DNA from: CBDDBX01 sp965225955
Lineage (GTDB): Bacteria; Acidobacteriota; Aminicenantia; UBA2199
DNA: 64,000 nucleotides
Assembly: GCA_965225955.1 (NCBI GenBank)
Contig: CBDDBX010000015.1
Span: forward strand, 1-64,000
Direction: 5' to 3'
Shown here: piece after piece, positions 1-10,400 of the stretch
Layout: each line of letters starts with the position of its first letter
Numbering within the stretch: position 1 is the stretch's first letter
Notes under the pieces: generated by a model
Told to the model about the DNA's origin: nothing
What the model saw: the letters and a program-made list of their open reading frames with translations, nothing else
The model's database searches: none
Program-made: the position numbers and the translations under genes

Positions 1-3000
1 GAGATGGATACAGATAATGACGGTAACTTCACATTTACAGGTATACTGGAGGGGGATTACACAATCTCTGCTTTCCAGACAGGAACAAACCTTAAAGGTA
101 AAACAACGGGAAAACTTGCAGGTAAAGATGCAACTTCTGTAACAGATGTTTTCCTGGGACCTGTAGGGAATATAAAAGGACGGGTAGTATTTCCTGATGA
201 TGACAGATCTCCTGTACCAAACTGTCAGATTATTCTGAAAACCGTGGGAGACAGTGATTACGCTTTTGCCTTCGGTAACAGTGAAGCTGCTTTTGAGATA
301 AATACAATACCTTTAGGTAAATATAAATTAACTGTTTTCGATCCTGTTTCAAGCAGAAGAGGGTGGATTGAAGTTGAGCTGAAAAGTGAAGGAGAGAGCC
401 TCTATCAGGAGGTTGCTCTTGAGAAACGTGGTACTGTGGAGGGTGTCTTCTATGACAGTTCAGGAACTGTACCGATATCGGGTGCTACAATTCAGCTGAT
501 TGTAAGAGGTACTTATAACTATGACCTTACAGTTAACAGCGATGAGAACGGAAAATTCAGGTTTGAGCAGGTTAGTAACGGGGATTTTGCGATAACAGCA
601 AAAAAACCTCTTAGTAATCTGACTGGTAAGTTTGAAGGCAGCATAACAAAAGAGGGTGAGTTTGTTAATGCAGATATTCTCTGTGAGGCTTCAGGTAAAA
701 TTACCGGAAGAGTCTACAGAAATGATGGAACAACACCGGAAGCCAATGCTACAGTAAGTCTCTATACAAAAACCGGTGCTTATAAAGGGGCAACAACAGC
801 AGATCCTGATGGTTACTACACCTTTAATGATGTTCTGATTAATGATTACAACCTCTTTGCTAAAGAGAGGGCAGGTAAAGATAGTGGCAGAGCAGAAGGT
901 AAGGTAGGCTTTGATGGAGATGTGGCAAATGTAGATATAACATTTGCTGGTTTTGGGGTTCTTAGAGGTGTAGTTAATGATGGTAGCGGAAATCCTGCAC
1001 CTGATGTTAACCTCACTATCTATAGTCCCGCAAACAGTCACTTAACAAGAGAAACAAGAACAACCGGTGCTGATGGCCGCTTTGAGTTTGACACAGTTTT
1101 ACCGGGAGATTATGTAATAAACGGACGTAATCCTGACGGTCTGGGGACTTCCGAAAAATTTATAATAGAGAGTGCAGGTACCAGTAAAGAGCTGACACTT
1201 CAGCTCCAGGATGCTGGAACTGTTAAAGGCCGGGTTGTTATGGAAGATGGAGTTACTCCGGCAGCAGGAGCTTTTGTAAATGTAAAATATAGCGGGAAAC
1301 AGAGTTTTGTTGTAGCAGATGAGAACGGAAACTTCACTGTATTCCCTGTTCTTGCAGGTGATTTTGAAGCAGATTTTGAAGGTCGTGATGCTGCGGGGCT
1401 ACAGAGAGCTTCAGGTACAATAACTACCAACGGTGAAGAGATTAATCTTGGAGATGTTGTTCTGGACAGAACTCTTCCTGTAATAAGTAGTTCTGTTCCC
1501 GCATCAGGTGCTCAGGCTATAAGTCTCAACAGCAGTATTGTTGTAACATTCTCAGAGCCTTTAATGGGTTCAACAGTAAACAGCAGTAATGTTCAGTTAA
1601 GTGGTTCAACAGGTAGTGTGGCGGGAAGCGTAAGTCTGAGTCAGGATGGAACAACTCTTACTTTCACTCCATCACAGCCACTTCAGAGTTTCATTCCATA
1701 TACTCTGGTAATGAACAATGTAATGGACAGAGCCGGAAACAGAACTCCCGGGTCAGTTAATATAAGTTTTACAACTCTTGATACTATTGCTCCGGTAATT
1801 ACAGCAGTTTCTCCTCTTAATGGAGCTGTTGGTGTGGAAACCGGCACAAGGGTAACAGCTCAGTTCAGTGAGATGGTAAACAGTGGATCAGTAAACAACT
1901 CAACTATAAGAGTTCTTAAAAACGGAACCCCTGTTGCCGGAACAATTGGAATGTCCGGGGACTCAACGGCAGTGATATTTACTCCTTCAGCTCCTCTGGG
2001 AACCGATACAGTTTATACAGTCAGTATCGTTTCAGTAAGTGATGCTGCAGGTAATCAGTCTATGCCATGGAGTGGGTCATTTACGACACCGGATACTGTA
2101 AGACCGGTTATAACAATGAGCCCTCCTGCAGGAGGTACATCAGTAATTGAACTCTCTCTCTTCAGTATGAGTGTTCAGACCTCAACACCTTCGGATATTG
2201 CAAAGGTTCACTTCTTTGTGGATGGTAATTTAGAGGCCACAGATACAGCAGCTCCATATGAAGCAAACCTGAGAGCTCCTGAAATCAAATCCCAGACTAC
2301 TTTCCTTGTGGAAGCTGTAGCTGAGGATGCAGCAGGTAATTTCAGTAACAGGGTTCAGATAACATTTAATCTGCTTCCTGATGCTCCTCCTACAGCTCAG
2401 TTTGAGAATCTTTCCCCAACTGAACTGCTTCCGGGAGAGAGTTTTGCTGTAACTCTGAAAGGTGTGGATGATTCAGAGATTAAATATGCTAAATTCAGTG
2501 CAAAAGGGAGTACCCTCAACCATGTAGTGGAAGGAGAGGTTTCAGGTAAAGAGTGGAGTCGCAGATATAGTGTAACTGTTCCACAGGATGCTGCACTGGG
2601 TTCAAAGATAAACTTAACCGGAGAGGTAACAGATATTAAAGGCCATAAGGTGGCAGCTTCTCCTCTTGTGGTAAATATTAAGAGTGATGAATCAGATCCG
2701 GTGGTAACAATTACTTCACCGAAAGCTGGTAAAGAGTTTAATCATAAAGATGTTATCACTATTGAAGCTACTGCAACAGATGATACAGGTATTAAAGAGG
2801 TTCAGTTCTGGCTGGATGATGAGCATCTGGGTACAGATGAGAGCCCTGCTTACAATATAAGTTATACAGTTCCTCCTCTGACAGAGGATAAAGACGCTGT
2901 AATTAAAGTTGTGGCTGTAGATGATGCAGGAAAGAAGACTGAGCGGACAGTAACAGTTAAACTTCTCAAGCTCTTTGATGAAACAGCTCCAAAGATTAAG

Positions 3001-6000
3001 GTGCTGAGTCCTGCGGAAGGTGAGCATATATTCCCTGGAGAGCAGCTTAAACTTAAAGCAGATGTAACAGATGATGAAGGAATCTCTTCAGTAGAGTTTA
3101 AAGTTAATGGCGTTTCAGTTCATACAGCAACAGCAACTCCTTATGAGTTTGTATACTCAGTTCCTGCAGACGCTCTTGCAGGAGATGTTTATGAAGTGGA
3201 GGTTGTTGCAACTGATGTAGATAGTAAGAAGGCTTCTGAGAAACAGAGTGCAATTGTTGTGATTGGTGAAACAATCCCGGATGGCACTGTAATAGATGCA
3301 GGAGATACAGCTTACGATAATAAGATTGTAATTGTTAAGGCTGGTACTGTAACAATAAACGGTACTCACAACTTCACTCACCTTCTGGTTAAAGAGACAG
3401 GTTCTGTTACACATAATGTGGCAACAACATCTGAAACCTCTAGCATAAGTATTACAGCAGCAGGTCAGGTGACAGTAGGTATCGATGCAAAGATTACCGC
3501 AACTGCTAAAGGTTATATGTCAGGCAGAACCGAAGGGAATGTAACTGAAGGAGCCAGCCATATGAGAAGCGGAGCTTCACATGGTGGTCTCGGAGCTAAA
3601 GATGGCAATTATGCTGTAGGTAAAATATATGGATCTGTATACAGGCCGGTATTACCGGGTTCAGGTTCAGGAGTAGATAGTTTCGGTGGTGGAGTTATCT
3701 ATATTAAGACCTCTAAACTGGTAAATAACGGATCTATTGAGGCTGAAGGTATAAAGTATGCTTATGGTTCAGGTGCTGGTGGTTCAGTTCTGATTGAAGG
3801 TACAGAAATTACAGGAACCGGAAGAATCTCTGCTAATGGAGGTGGAGGTCAAAGTACTGCTGCCGGTGGTGGTGGTCGTGTGGCTCTCTACTTCGATTCA
3901 ATTTCACCGGATCAGAAGGTAACAGCTTATGGCGGTCTTAATAATAGTGGAGAAAATGTAAACTATAATGGTGGAGCTGGTACAGTTTATCTGAAGAAGA
4001 ACAGCGAAGAGAAGGGGCAGCTTGTAATTGATAACAACGGCTTTAAATCTGCTCAGGGCAATATTGTGCCGGAAAGTCAGGCTGGAACTATTACAGGTGT
4101 TGCGGGTTCAGTGGTTACAGATTCTGCTGCTTCTTTCAGTACAGATGAACTGAAAGGAATGCTTCTTGAAGTTAATGGTATCAGATATACAATTGTTTCA
4201 AATACAGATAAAGATATAACAGTTGATCCTGCAGGGCAGACAATGCCAAATGCAGGGGATAAGTATGAGATTGTAGACAATAACGAGCTGGTAATTGAAG
4301 GAAGCACAAAAACTGCAGGAGCCATTAATTATAAATCCATAGTTGTTGATGGCGGAGTTCTTGTGGCTGACTCAAAACTTAAAGCAGATGAGATTTCTGT
4401 TATAAATGGTGGTGTAATAACCCATTCACCAGCTACAACATCAGAAACTTTCAGCCTCAGTATCGAGGCCGGAGAGATTCTGGTTGATGCATCCAGTAAG
4501 ATCTCAGCTGCATCAAAGGGTTATCTGGTGCGCAGAACTCTTGGTAATGCCACTGAAGGTGTAAGTGGCGGAGTATCAGGTGGTAGTCATGGTGGCTATG
4601 GTGGTAAGTGGTATGCAGATGCTGTAGGTATAACTTACGGTTCCATCTACAGACCTGTAAACCATGGCGCTGGTGCTGGTAGAGGAAATGCCGGTGGTGG
4701 TGTTGTCTATATTAAAGCTGCAAAACTTGTTAATAATGGAGTAGTAGAAGCAGAAGGTGGAGCTCTTAACAATGACTCCGGTGGTGCTGGTGGTTCAGTG
4801 CTGCTTGAAGTTGCTGACATAAATGGATCAGGTAAGATCTCTGCTAATGGTGGTAACTCCAACCATGGTGCCGGTGGTGGTGGCCGTGTGGCAGTCTACT
4901 ACACAAGCCTTGGAGCTGAACAGAAAGTAACGGCTTTCGGTGGAATCTACAGTGACGGAACCAATGCTGAAAGAAATGGTGGTGCCGGAACAGTCTATCT
5001 GAAGAGCAGTGCTGAAGCTAAAGGTCAGATCGTAATTGATAATAATGGTTTTGAATTTTTAAGAGGTCACGATTTTGTGATACCTGAAGATGGAAGTGTA
5101 ACAGAGGTAAGTGGTTCAACTATTACAGATAGTTCAGCTCATTTCACACCGGGCTCACTTGAAGGAGTGTTCCTTGAAATTAAGGATAACAGATATAAAA
5201 TTATATCCAATACAGCAACTGAGCTTATTGTTGATACAACAGGTAAACCTGCTGTTGAGGTGAATAGCAGTTATGGTTTCTACATCGATTCTGAAGTAGT
5301 TGTAAACAATAGTGTTGTAACTGCCGATACATCTCTGAATCTTCATAAGATTGTTCTTGAAAAGGGTGCTGTACTTACACACTCAGCCTGTACAGCGGAT
5401 AAACTATATAGTCTGAAGCTTAAAGCCGGTACAGTAAATATCGATGCTGCAAGTAAAATTTCTGCAACAGCAAGAGGTTATCTGACAGGCAGAACTCTTG
5501 GTAATGTAACAGAAGGAGCAAGTGGTGGTACATCAGGTGGCAGCCACGGTGGTGCTGGTGGTAAGTGGTATGCAGATGCAGTTGGTAAAACCTACGGTTC
5601 TGTCTTTAAACCTGCAACTCATGGTGGTGGAGCCGGGAGAACCAACTCCGGTGGTGGTGTTATCTATGTAGAAGCCGGAACTATCATCAATAATGGTTCA
5701 ATCGAATCAGAAGGCGGTACTGTAAATGTAGATGCCGGTGGAGCGGGTGGTTCTGTCTGGATTGATGCTGACAGTATCAGCGGAACAGGTAAGATCTCTG
5801 TAAAGGGTGCCAACTCAAATGCCGGAGCCGGTGGTGGTGGTCGTGTGGCAATCTACTACACAACTCTTGCTGCAGAACAGCAGATTAATGCTTACGGTGG
5901 AGTCTACAGAGATGGAACCAATGGTGAAAGAAATGGTGGTGCCGGAACAGTCTGGCTGAAGAAGAAAAGTGACGCAACGGGACAGGTTGTAATCGATAAT

Positions 6001-7425
6001 AACGGTATCAAAACAGTGAATCCCGTAACTATTTCACCGGAAGTTGCAGGAACCATAAGCGCAGTTAATGGAGAAGTTATTACAGATTCAGCTGCTTCAT
6101 ACAGTACAGATGAACTTGCGGGACTTGAACTGGTGGCAGCAGATAAGAGATATAAGATTATCTCAAATACAGATAAAGATATAACAGTTGATCCTGCAGG
6201 TCAGGATATGCCTGTTGCAGGAGACGGGTACTATACCAGAAACTCTTCAGAGCTTGTAATAAAAAGAGGGGATGCAAAACTCTCCGGTAGCTTCTCCGGT
6301 GATAAGATAACTCTTGTTGAGGGTAGTCTGATTCTGGACGGAGAGATTAAGGTTAAAGCTCTTGAGCTTAAAACAAACAGTACAATTACCCACTCTCCGG
6401 GAACTGAAACTGAAGTTTATAGTATGTCTATAAAAGCTGAAACAGTTAATGTTGATGCAACCAGTAAGATCAGTGCTACAGGTAAAGGATTTATCAAGGG
6501 ACGCTCACTGGGAAACAATGCTGATCATGCAAGTGGAGAGTATGCCGGAGGTAGTCATGGTGGTATGGGCGGAACAAACGGCAGCAATATAGGTGTCGTT
6601 TATGGTTCTATCTACAGACCTGTTGTTCATGGAGCTGGTAGTGGCAGTAATCTGAATAACCTGGGTGGAGGGGTTATCTACATAAAAGCAGATAGCCTCG
6701 TACTTAACGGTTCAGTGGAATCTGACGGTGCCGGGGGCAACAATAATGCTGCGGGAGCCGGTGGATCTGTTCTTATGGAAGTAGCCTCTATTACAGGTTC
6801 AGGTGGTATAAGCGCCAATGGTGGAGATGGCGCAGGTGTAGCTGCCGGTGGTGGTGGCCGCGTGGCAATCTACTACGATACTATTGCACCGGAAATCGGA
6901 GTAACAGTTTATGGTGGAAAAAGAGATAGTGGTACTGAAAGGCCTTATAACGGTGGTGCCGGAACAGTCTATCTTAAAGTCAATGCCGATGAGCTGGGAA
7001 CCCTTATTATTGATAACAATAATGTTGAGGCAAACTGGGGTTCAACCCCACTTCCCTCAATAGGGCGTATCGTGTCTACTGAAATCGGAGAGTACTCTCT
7101 GACAATGGATTCCTACCCCAGATGGGTACCGGGATCTCTGTATGGAATTTATGTTAAACCAGATGCCGGTGGAACCAGTCTGTTCAGAGTTACAGATAAT
7201 GATGATGTAACTCTTACAACAGATCAGGCAGACGGAAAGGTATCTGATTCAGCAAACTCCGGTGCCACAATGATCGGAGTCCACAGATTTAAGAACCTTT
7301 ACATAAAAGCAATGACTTATGTCAGTACTCTGGATCAGATTGAAGTAACCGGCACCAGAGAGGTAATCGGTTCACTTGAGGAAGATACAGGTGAAGGTAG
7401 TGGTGAAGGAGAAGTTCCTGAATAG
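1..7425 (+). CDS. Giant repeat adhesin-like surface protein, 5' partial
   Basis: The reading frame is open at the first base, and the first visible residues already lie inside a repeat, so the N terminus (including any signal peptide) is outside the window. Residues are numbered from the first in-window Met. About residues 1-475 hold six carboxypeptidase-regulatory/SdrD-like beta-sandwich repeats with D-x-(D/N)-G-x-(F/Y)-x-F signatures. About 490-700 hold two Big_5-type Ig domains (P-x-x-G-A...V-T-F-S-E), and 700-1090 further Ig-like modules. From about 1094 to 2420 there are four units of roughly 320-335 residues, very rich in glycine, each carrying GGSHGG-like, GAGGSV, ISANGG, GGGGRV and NGGAGTV motifs. 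The C terminus is acidic. No membrane anchor is visible. The Rhs gene follows after 21 nt, so the two are probably cotranscribed. By architecture this is an extracellular adhesin or matrix protein; its ligand is unknown. Confidence 0.8.
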   Translation, partial: EMDTDNDGNFTFTGILEGDYTISAFQTGTNLKGKTTGKLAGKDATSVTDVFLGPVGNIKGRVVFPDDDRSPVPNCQIILKTVGDSDYAFAFGNSEAAFEINTIPLGKYKLTVFDPVSSRRGWIEVELKSEGESLYQEVALEKRGTVEGVFYDSSGTVPISGATIQLIVRGTYNYDLTVNSDENGKFRFEQVSNGDFAITAKKPLSNLTGKFEGSITKEGEFVNADILCEASGKITGRVYRNDGTTPEANATVSLYTKTGAYKGATTADPDGYYTFNDVLINDYNLFAKERAGKDSGRAEGKVGFDGDVANVDITFAGFGVLRGVVNDGSGNPAPDVNLTIYSPANSHLTRETRTTGADGRFEFDTVLPGDYVINGRNPDGLGTSEKFIIESAGTSKELTLQLQDAGTVKGRVVMEDGVTPAAGAFVNVKYSGKQSFVVADENGNFTVFPVLAGDFEADFEGRDAAGLQRASGTITTNGEEINLGDVVLDRTLPVISSSVPASGAQAISLNSSIVVTFSEPLMGSTVNSSNVQLSGSTGSVAGSVSLSQDGTTLTFTPSQPLQSFIPYTLVMNNVMDRAGNRTPGSVNISFTTLDTIAPVITAVSPLNGAVGVETGTRVTAQFSEMVNSGSVNNSTIRVLKNGTPVAGTIGMSGDSTAVIFTPSAPLGTDTVYTVSIVSVSDAAGNQSMPWSGSFTTPDTVRPVITMSPPAGGTSVIELSLFSMSVQTSTPSDIAKVHFFVDGNLEATDTAAPYEANLRAPEIKSQTTFLVEAVAEDAAGNFSNRVQITFNLLPDAPPTAQFENLSPTELLPGESFAVTLKGVDDSEIKYAKFSAKGSTLNHVVEGEVSGKEWSRRYSVTVPQDAALGSKINLTGEVTDIKGHKVAASPLVVNIKSDESDPVVTITSPKAGKEFNHKDVITIEATATDDTGIKEVQFWLDDEHLGTDESPAYNISYTVPPLTEDKDAVIKVVAVDDAGKKTERTVTVKLLKLFDETAPKIKVLSPAEGEHIFPGEQLKLKADVTDDEGISSVEFKVNGVSVHTATATPYEFVYSVPADALAGDVYEVEVVATDVDSKKASEKQSAIVVIGETIPDGTVIDAGDTAYDNKIVIVKAGTVTINGTHNFTHLLVKETGSVTHNVATTSETSSISITAAGQVTVGIDAKITATAKGYMSGRTEGNVTEGASHMRSGASHGGLGAKDGNYAVGKIYGSVYRPVLPGSGSGVDSFGGGVIYIKTSKLVNNGSIEAEGIKYAYGSGAGGSVLIEGTEITGTGRISANGGGGQSTAAGGGGRVALYFDSISPDQKVTAYGGLNNSGENVNYNGGAGTVYLKKNSEEKGQLVIDNNGFKSAQGNIVPESQAGTITGVAGSVVTDSAASFSTDELKGMLLEVNGIRYTIVSNTDKDITVDPAGQTMPNAGDKYEIVDNNELVIEGSTKTAGAINYKSIVVDGGVLVADSKLKADEISVINGGVITHSPATTSETFSLSIEAGEILVDASSKISAASKGYLVRRTLGNATEGVSGGVSGGSHGGYGGKWYADAVGITYGSIYRPVNHGAGAGRGNAGGGVVYIKAAKLVNNGVVEAEGGALNNDSGGAGGSVLLEVADINGSGKISANGGNSNHGAGGGGRVAVYYTSLGAEQKVTAFGGIYSDGTNAERNGGAGTVYLKSSAEAKGQIVIDNNGFEFLRGHDFVIPEDGSVTEVSGSTITDSSAHFTPGSLEGVFLEIKDNRYKIISNTATELIVDTTGKPAVEVNSSYGFYIDSEVVVNNSVVTADTSLNLHKIVLEKGAVLTHSACTADKLYSLKLKAGTVNIDAASKISATARGYLTGRTLGNVTEGASGGTSGGSHGGAGGKWYADAVGKTYGSVFKPATHGGGAGRTNSGGGVIYVEAGTIINNGSIESEGGTVNVDAGGAGGSVWIDADSISGTGKISVKGANSNAGAGGGGRVAIYYTTLAAEQQINAYGGVYRDGTNGERNGGAGTVWLKKKSDATGQVVIDNNGIKTVNPVTISPEVAGTISAVNGEVITDSAASYSTDELAGLELVAADKRYKIISNTDKDITVDPAGQDMPVAGDGYYTRNSSELVIKRGDAKLSGSFSGDKITLVEGSLILDGEIKVKALELKTNSTITHSPGTETEVYSMSIKAETVNVDATSKISATGKGFIKGRSLGNNADHASGEYAGGSHGGMGGTNGSNIGVVYGSIYRPVVHGAGSGSNLNNLGGGVIYIKADSLVLNGSVESDGAGGNNNAAGAGGSVLMEVASITGSGGISANGGDGAGVAAGGGGRVAIYYDTIAPEIGVTVYGGKRDSGTERPYNGGAGTVYLKVNADELGTLIIDNNNVEANWGSTPLPSIGRIVSTEIGEYSLTMDSYPRWVPGSLYGIYVKPDAGGTSLFRVTDNDDVTLTTDQADGKVSDSANSGATMIGVHRFKNLYIKAMTYVSTLDQIEVTGTREVIGSLEEDTGEGSGEGEVPE
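3283..7020 (+). repeat. Four tandem ~1-kb glycine-rich coding repeats
   Basis: Four diverged direct repeats of about 950-1010 nt lie within the adhesin gene. They start near 3283, 4283, 5290 and 6247. Each encodes the same order of motifs: THSPxT-like entry, GGSHGG, YGS(I/V)YRPV, GGGVIYI, GAGGSV, GGGGRVA, YGG and NGGAGTVYLK. The last unit is followed by a short unrelated tail. The layout suggests unit duplication in an extended, probably beta-rich, shaft. Confidence 0.75.
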
Positions 7426-7446
7426 GTTACGGAGTTTTAAAATAAG

Positions 7447-10400
7447 ATGAGAGATATAATGATGTTAAAAAGAGTAGTGTTATTTATTTCTATGCTGGGG
7501 CTTTTAATGGGAGCCTCTCTTTGGGCAGATGATTTTTATGTAACAGAAGAGATATCTCTTCCTACAGGGATATGTGTACACTTCAATAAGAAAGTGAATA
7601 TGTCTACTATAACCCCTTCCTCCCTCTATATTATGGGTAAGGAAGGCAATATAGAGCGTAATGTTAAATTAAAGCGCTTTGGAAGAGGCAAAAAGATCTA
7701 TATAACCTTTAAGGACAAGTTCTTTGTTCCGGTTAAACCATTTATTCTGGTACTGACACCGGATATTAAGAGTACAGAGGGAGAATCACTTAAAGATGGT
7801 CTTATTATGGGGAGGCACTTTAAAACAGGTGTTGGATGCTCATTTAAAGACCGCATAAGTAACAGCCCCCGCATTGTTATCTCAAAAGGTGCTGCCTGGT
7901 GGATTCCATGGAGATGGTTTCCCTGCTGGTATCCTCCTGAAATCAATATTACAGGTATAGATGCCGGTGGTACCCACGATTCAGGTACAACAGCAGTAGT
8001 TAATCTCTCAGACCCCAATAACGATATTGTATGGGGCTACTCTTTCATCGATTTCAAACCTTATACACCGGGAACCCCAGTAACAGAAAACGGAAACCAC
8101 TGGTTGTTAACTTTTGCTGCTGACAAGACTCTCAGAGGTGCAGTGGATTTCAGAAACTTCAAAATTGAAGAGTCATCTCCTCCGGCAATTGTATCGATAG
8201 ATCCTTCAGAAGATCAGCTGGTTAAACATACCTCCTTTACTATAAGAGGGGTTGTAAATAATTGCGCAGAGGTACTGGTTAATGGAGATAAAGCAACTCT
8301 TAATGGAGATAACTTCATCCACAATATGAGCCTTACTGAAGGTAAGAACCTCATTAGTATAGAGGCAAAATCACCTCAGGGTTCAGATAAAGCCTCAGTT
8401 ACAGTAACTCTTGATTCAACAGCTCCGACAGTAACATTAAACTCACCAGCAGCAGACTATATCTCAGGGCAATCAACTGTAGATATAATGGGTGTGGTAG
8501 AGGATGCGATGCCTGGCCGTGTTGAGCTGCATATCGGTTCAGAAGTAACAGAGGGAACTCTTGCAGGAAGATACTTCAGATTCAACAACGCTTCATTCTC
8601 AACAGAAGGAACCAGCGGTTATAAAGTAGTGGCTTACGATAAAGCCGGTAACCGTGGTGAAGTAAACGGCACAGTAACTCTGGACACAACAGTTCCCACA
8701 GTAACCATCAACGCTCCACAAACAGGCTTTATGACCAGACAGTCCGGTGTTGTAGTAAGAGGCAGCGTTAATGATAACTCAGTATCAAAGGTAAGTCTCA
8801 ACGGCAGAACCCTTACTCTGGATAATGGTGAGTTTTTAACAACCTGTAATCTCACAGAGGGGCAAAACCGCCTTGAAGTAGCAGCTATAGATGCAGCAGG
8901 CAACAGAGGTACTAAAGAGACCATTGTAACTCTGGATACCCGTGCTCCCAACCTTGTTGTATATACTCCACAGGAGGGATACAGCAGAACATCAACAGTA
9001 ACAGTGTCAGGTTCAGTTGATGACCCCCACTTTGCTTCTCTCAAAGTAAACGGAACATCAGTCACTCCACAGGGCAAGAGCTTCAGCCTCACAGGTGTTA
9101 ATCTTGAACCCGGGGATAACAGTATAGAAGTCGTAGCAACAGACTCCATGGGTAACAGAGCTGTAAGAACCATTAATCTCAATTTTGATGGAGGCTCACC
9201 GGAGATTGTGTCAACCAGTCCTGAAAACAGCAATGCAGGAGTTCCTGTAACAGATGCAGTTAAGGTTGTGATTTCAGAAGAGGTTGACCCTGTAACAGTA
9301 ACCCCAGCATCCCTTAATCTTACAGATAGTACAGGTAATGCAGTTAATGCAAAGTTTTCAGTAGATGGTAAAAATATAGAACTGAGACCTTCAGAGGCAC
9401 TTAAGAGTGCAGAGAAGTTTACTCTCAATATAACCCAGGGCATTAAAGACAGAGCCGGCAATCCTCTTAAAGCAGGCAGAAGCATTGAGTTCACAACAGT
9501 TGACAGTTCAGCTCCCGATGCTCCTGTTCTTGGAGCTCTTCCTGAAAAGACCTTCAATAACAGTGTTGTTGTAACCGGTAGCGCAGAAGCAGGAACCACC
9601 ATTAAGGTTAACGGTGGGCAGTCAACAGCAGAAACAGTAGTTGCAGATAGTGGTAAATTTACAGTTGAGGTTGAACTGGTAACAGGTAAAGTAAACCGCC
9701 TTGAAGCAACAGCAACAGATGAGCAGGGTAATGAGTCTGCTCCTACAGAAGCTCTGATTCGTCAGGACGATTCAATATTCTCAGTATTTGATGCAGAACT
9801 CTCCGGGGACACTATTACTGTTAACTTCTCAGCATCAGCAGATATCTCAACATTAACAGCTGACAGCATAAAGATAATAACCCCTTCAGGTAGTGAGACC
9901 TTCACTGCATCAGCAGGAGTTGAAGAGAACAGTGTAGCCATTAAAGCTTCAGGTAACCTTGAAGGTATGGTTGTTAATCTTAAAGTTCTTACAACAGTTA
10001 AAGATTCAGCTTCAAGAAGCCTCTCCTCAGAGTTCACCAAAACCTTTAATGGAGCAGGTGGTGATAATATAGTAACCGGCGAAGTCTATGACGATGTTAC
10101 AGGACTTCTTATGGAACAGGCAGTAGTAACTCCTGTAAGAGTAAACGGCTCAGCCCCGGGAACTCCAACCCCAACAGCTCTCTCTTCAAAAAGAGGTGAG
10201 TTTGCCCTTACTCTCAGCGGAGGCACAGCAGTTCTGAGAATCGATAAAGCCGGATACCTCAGAGCTTATCGAACAGTAGCAACAGCAGCAGGTTTTGGTA
10301 GCTGCGCTTTTGATACAAGACTTATAGCAGATAGAGGTTCAGAATCAGATATAGACAGCAACGGCGGAACAGTTAAGGCTGGTGACAGTATGGTGATTGT

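Noticed and set aside
8634..9602. Long antisense frame (322 codons) inside the Rhs gene
   Set aside because: It mirrors repeated codons of the Ig-like modules, has no ribosome site or recognisable domain, and the + strand product is clearly real.
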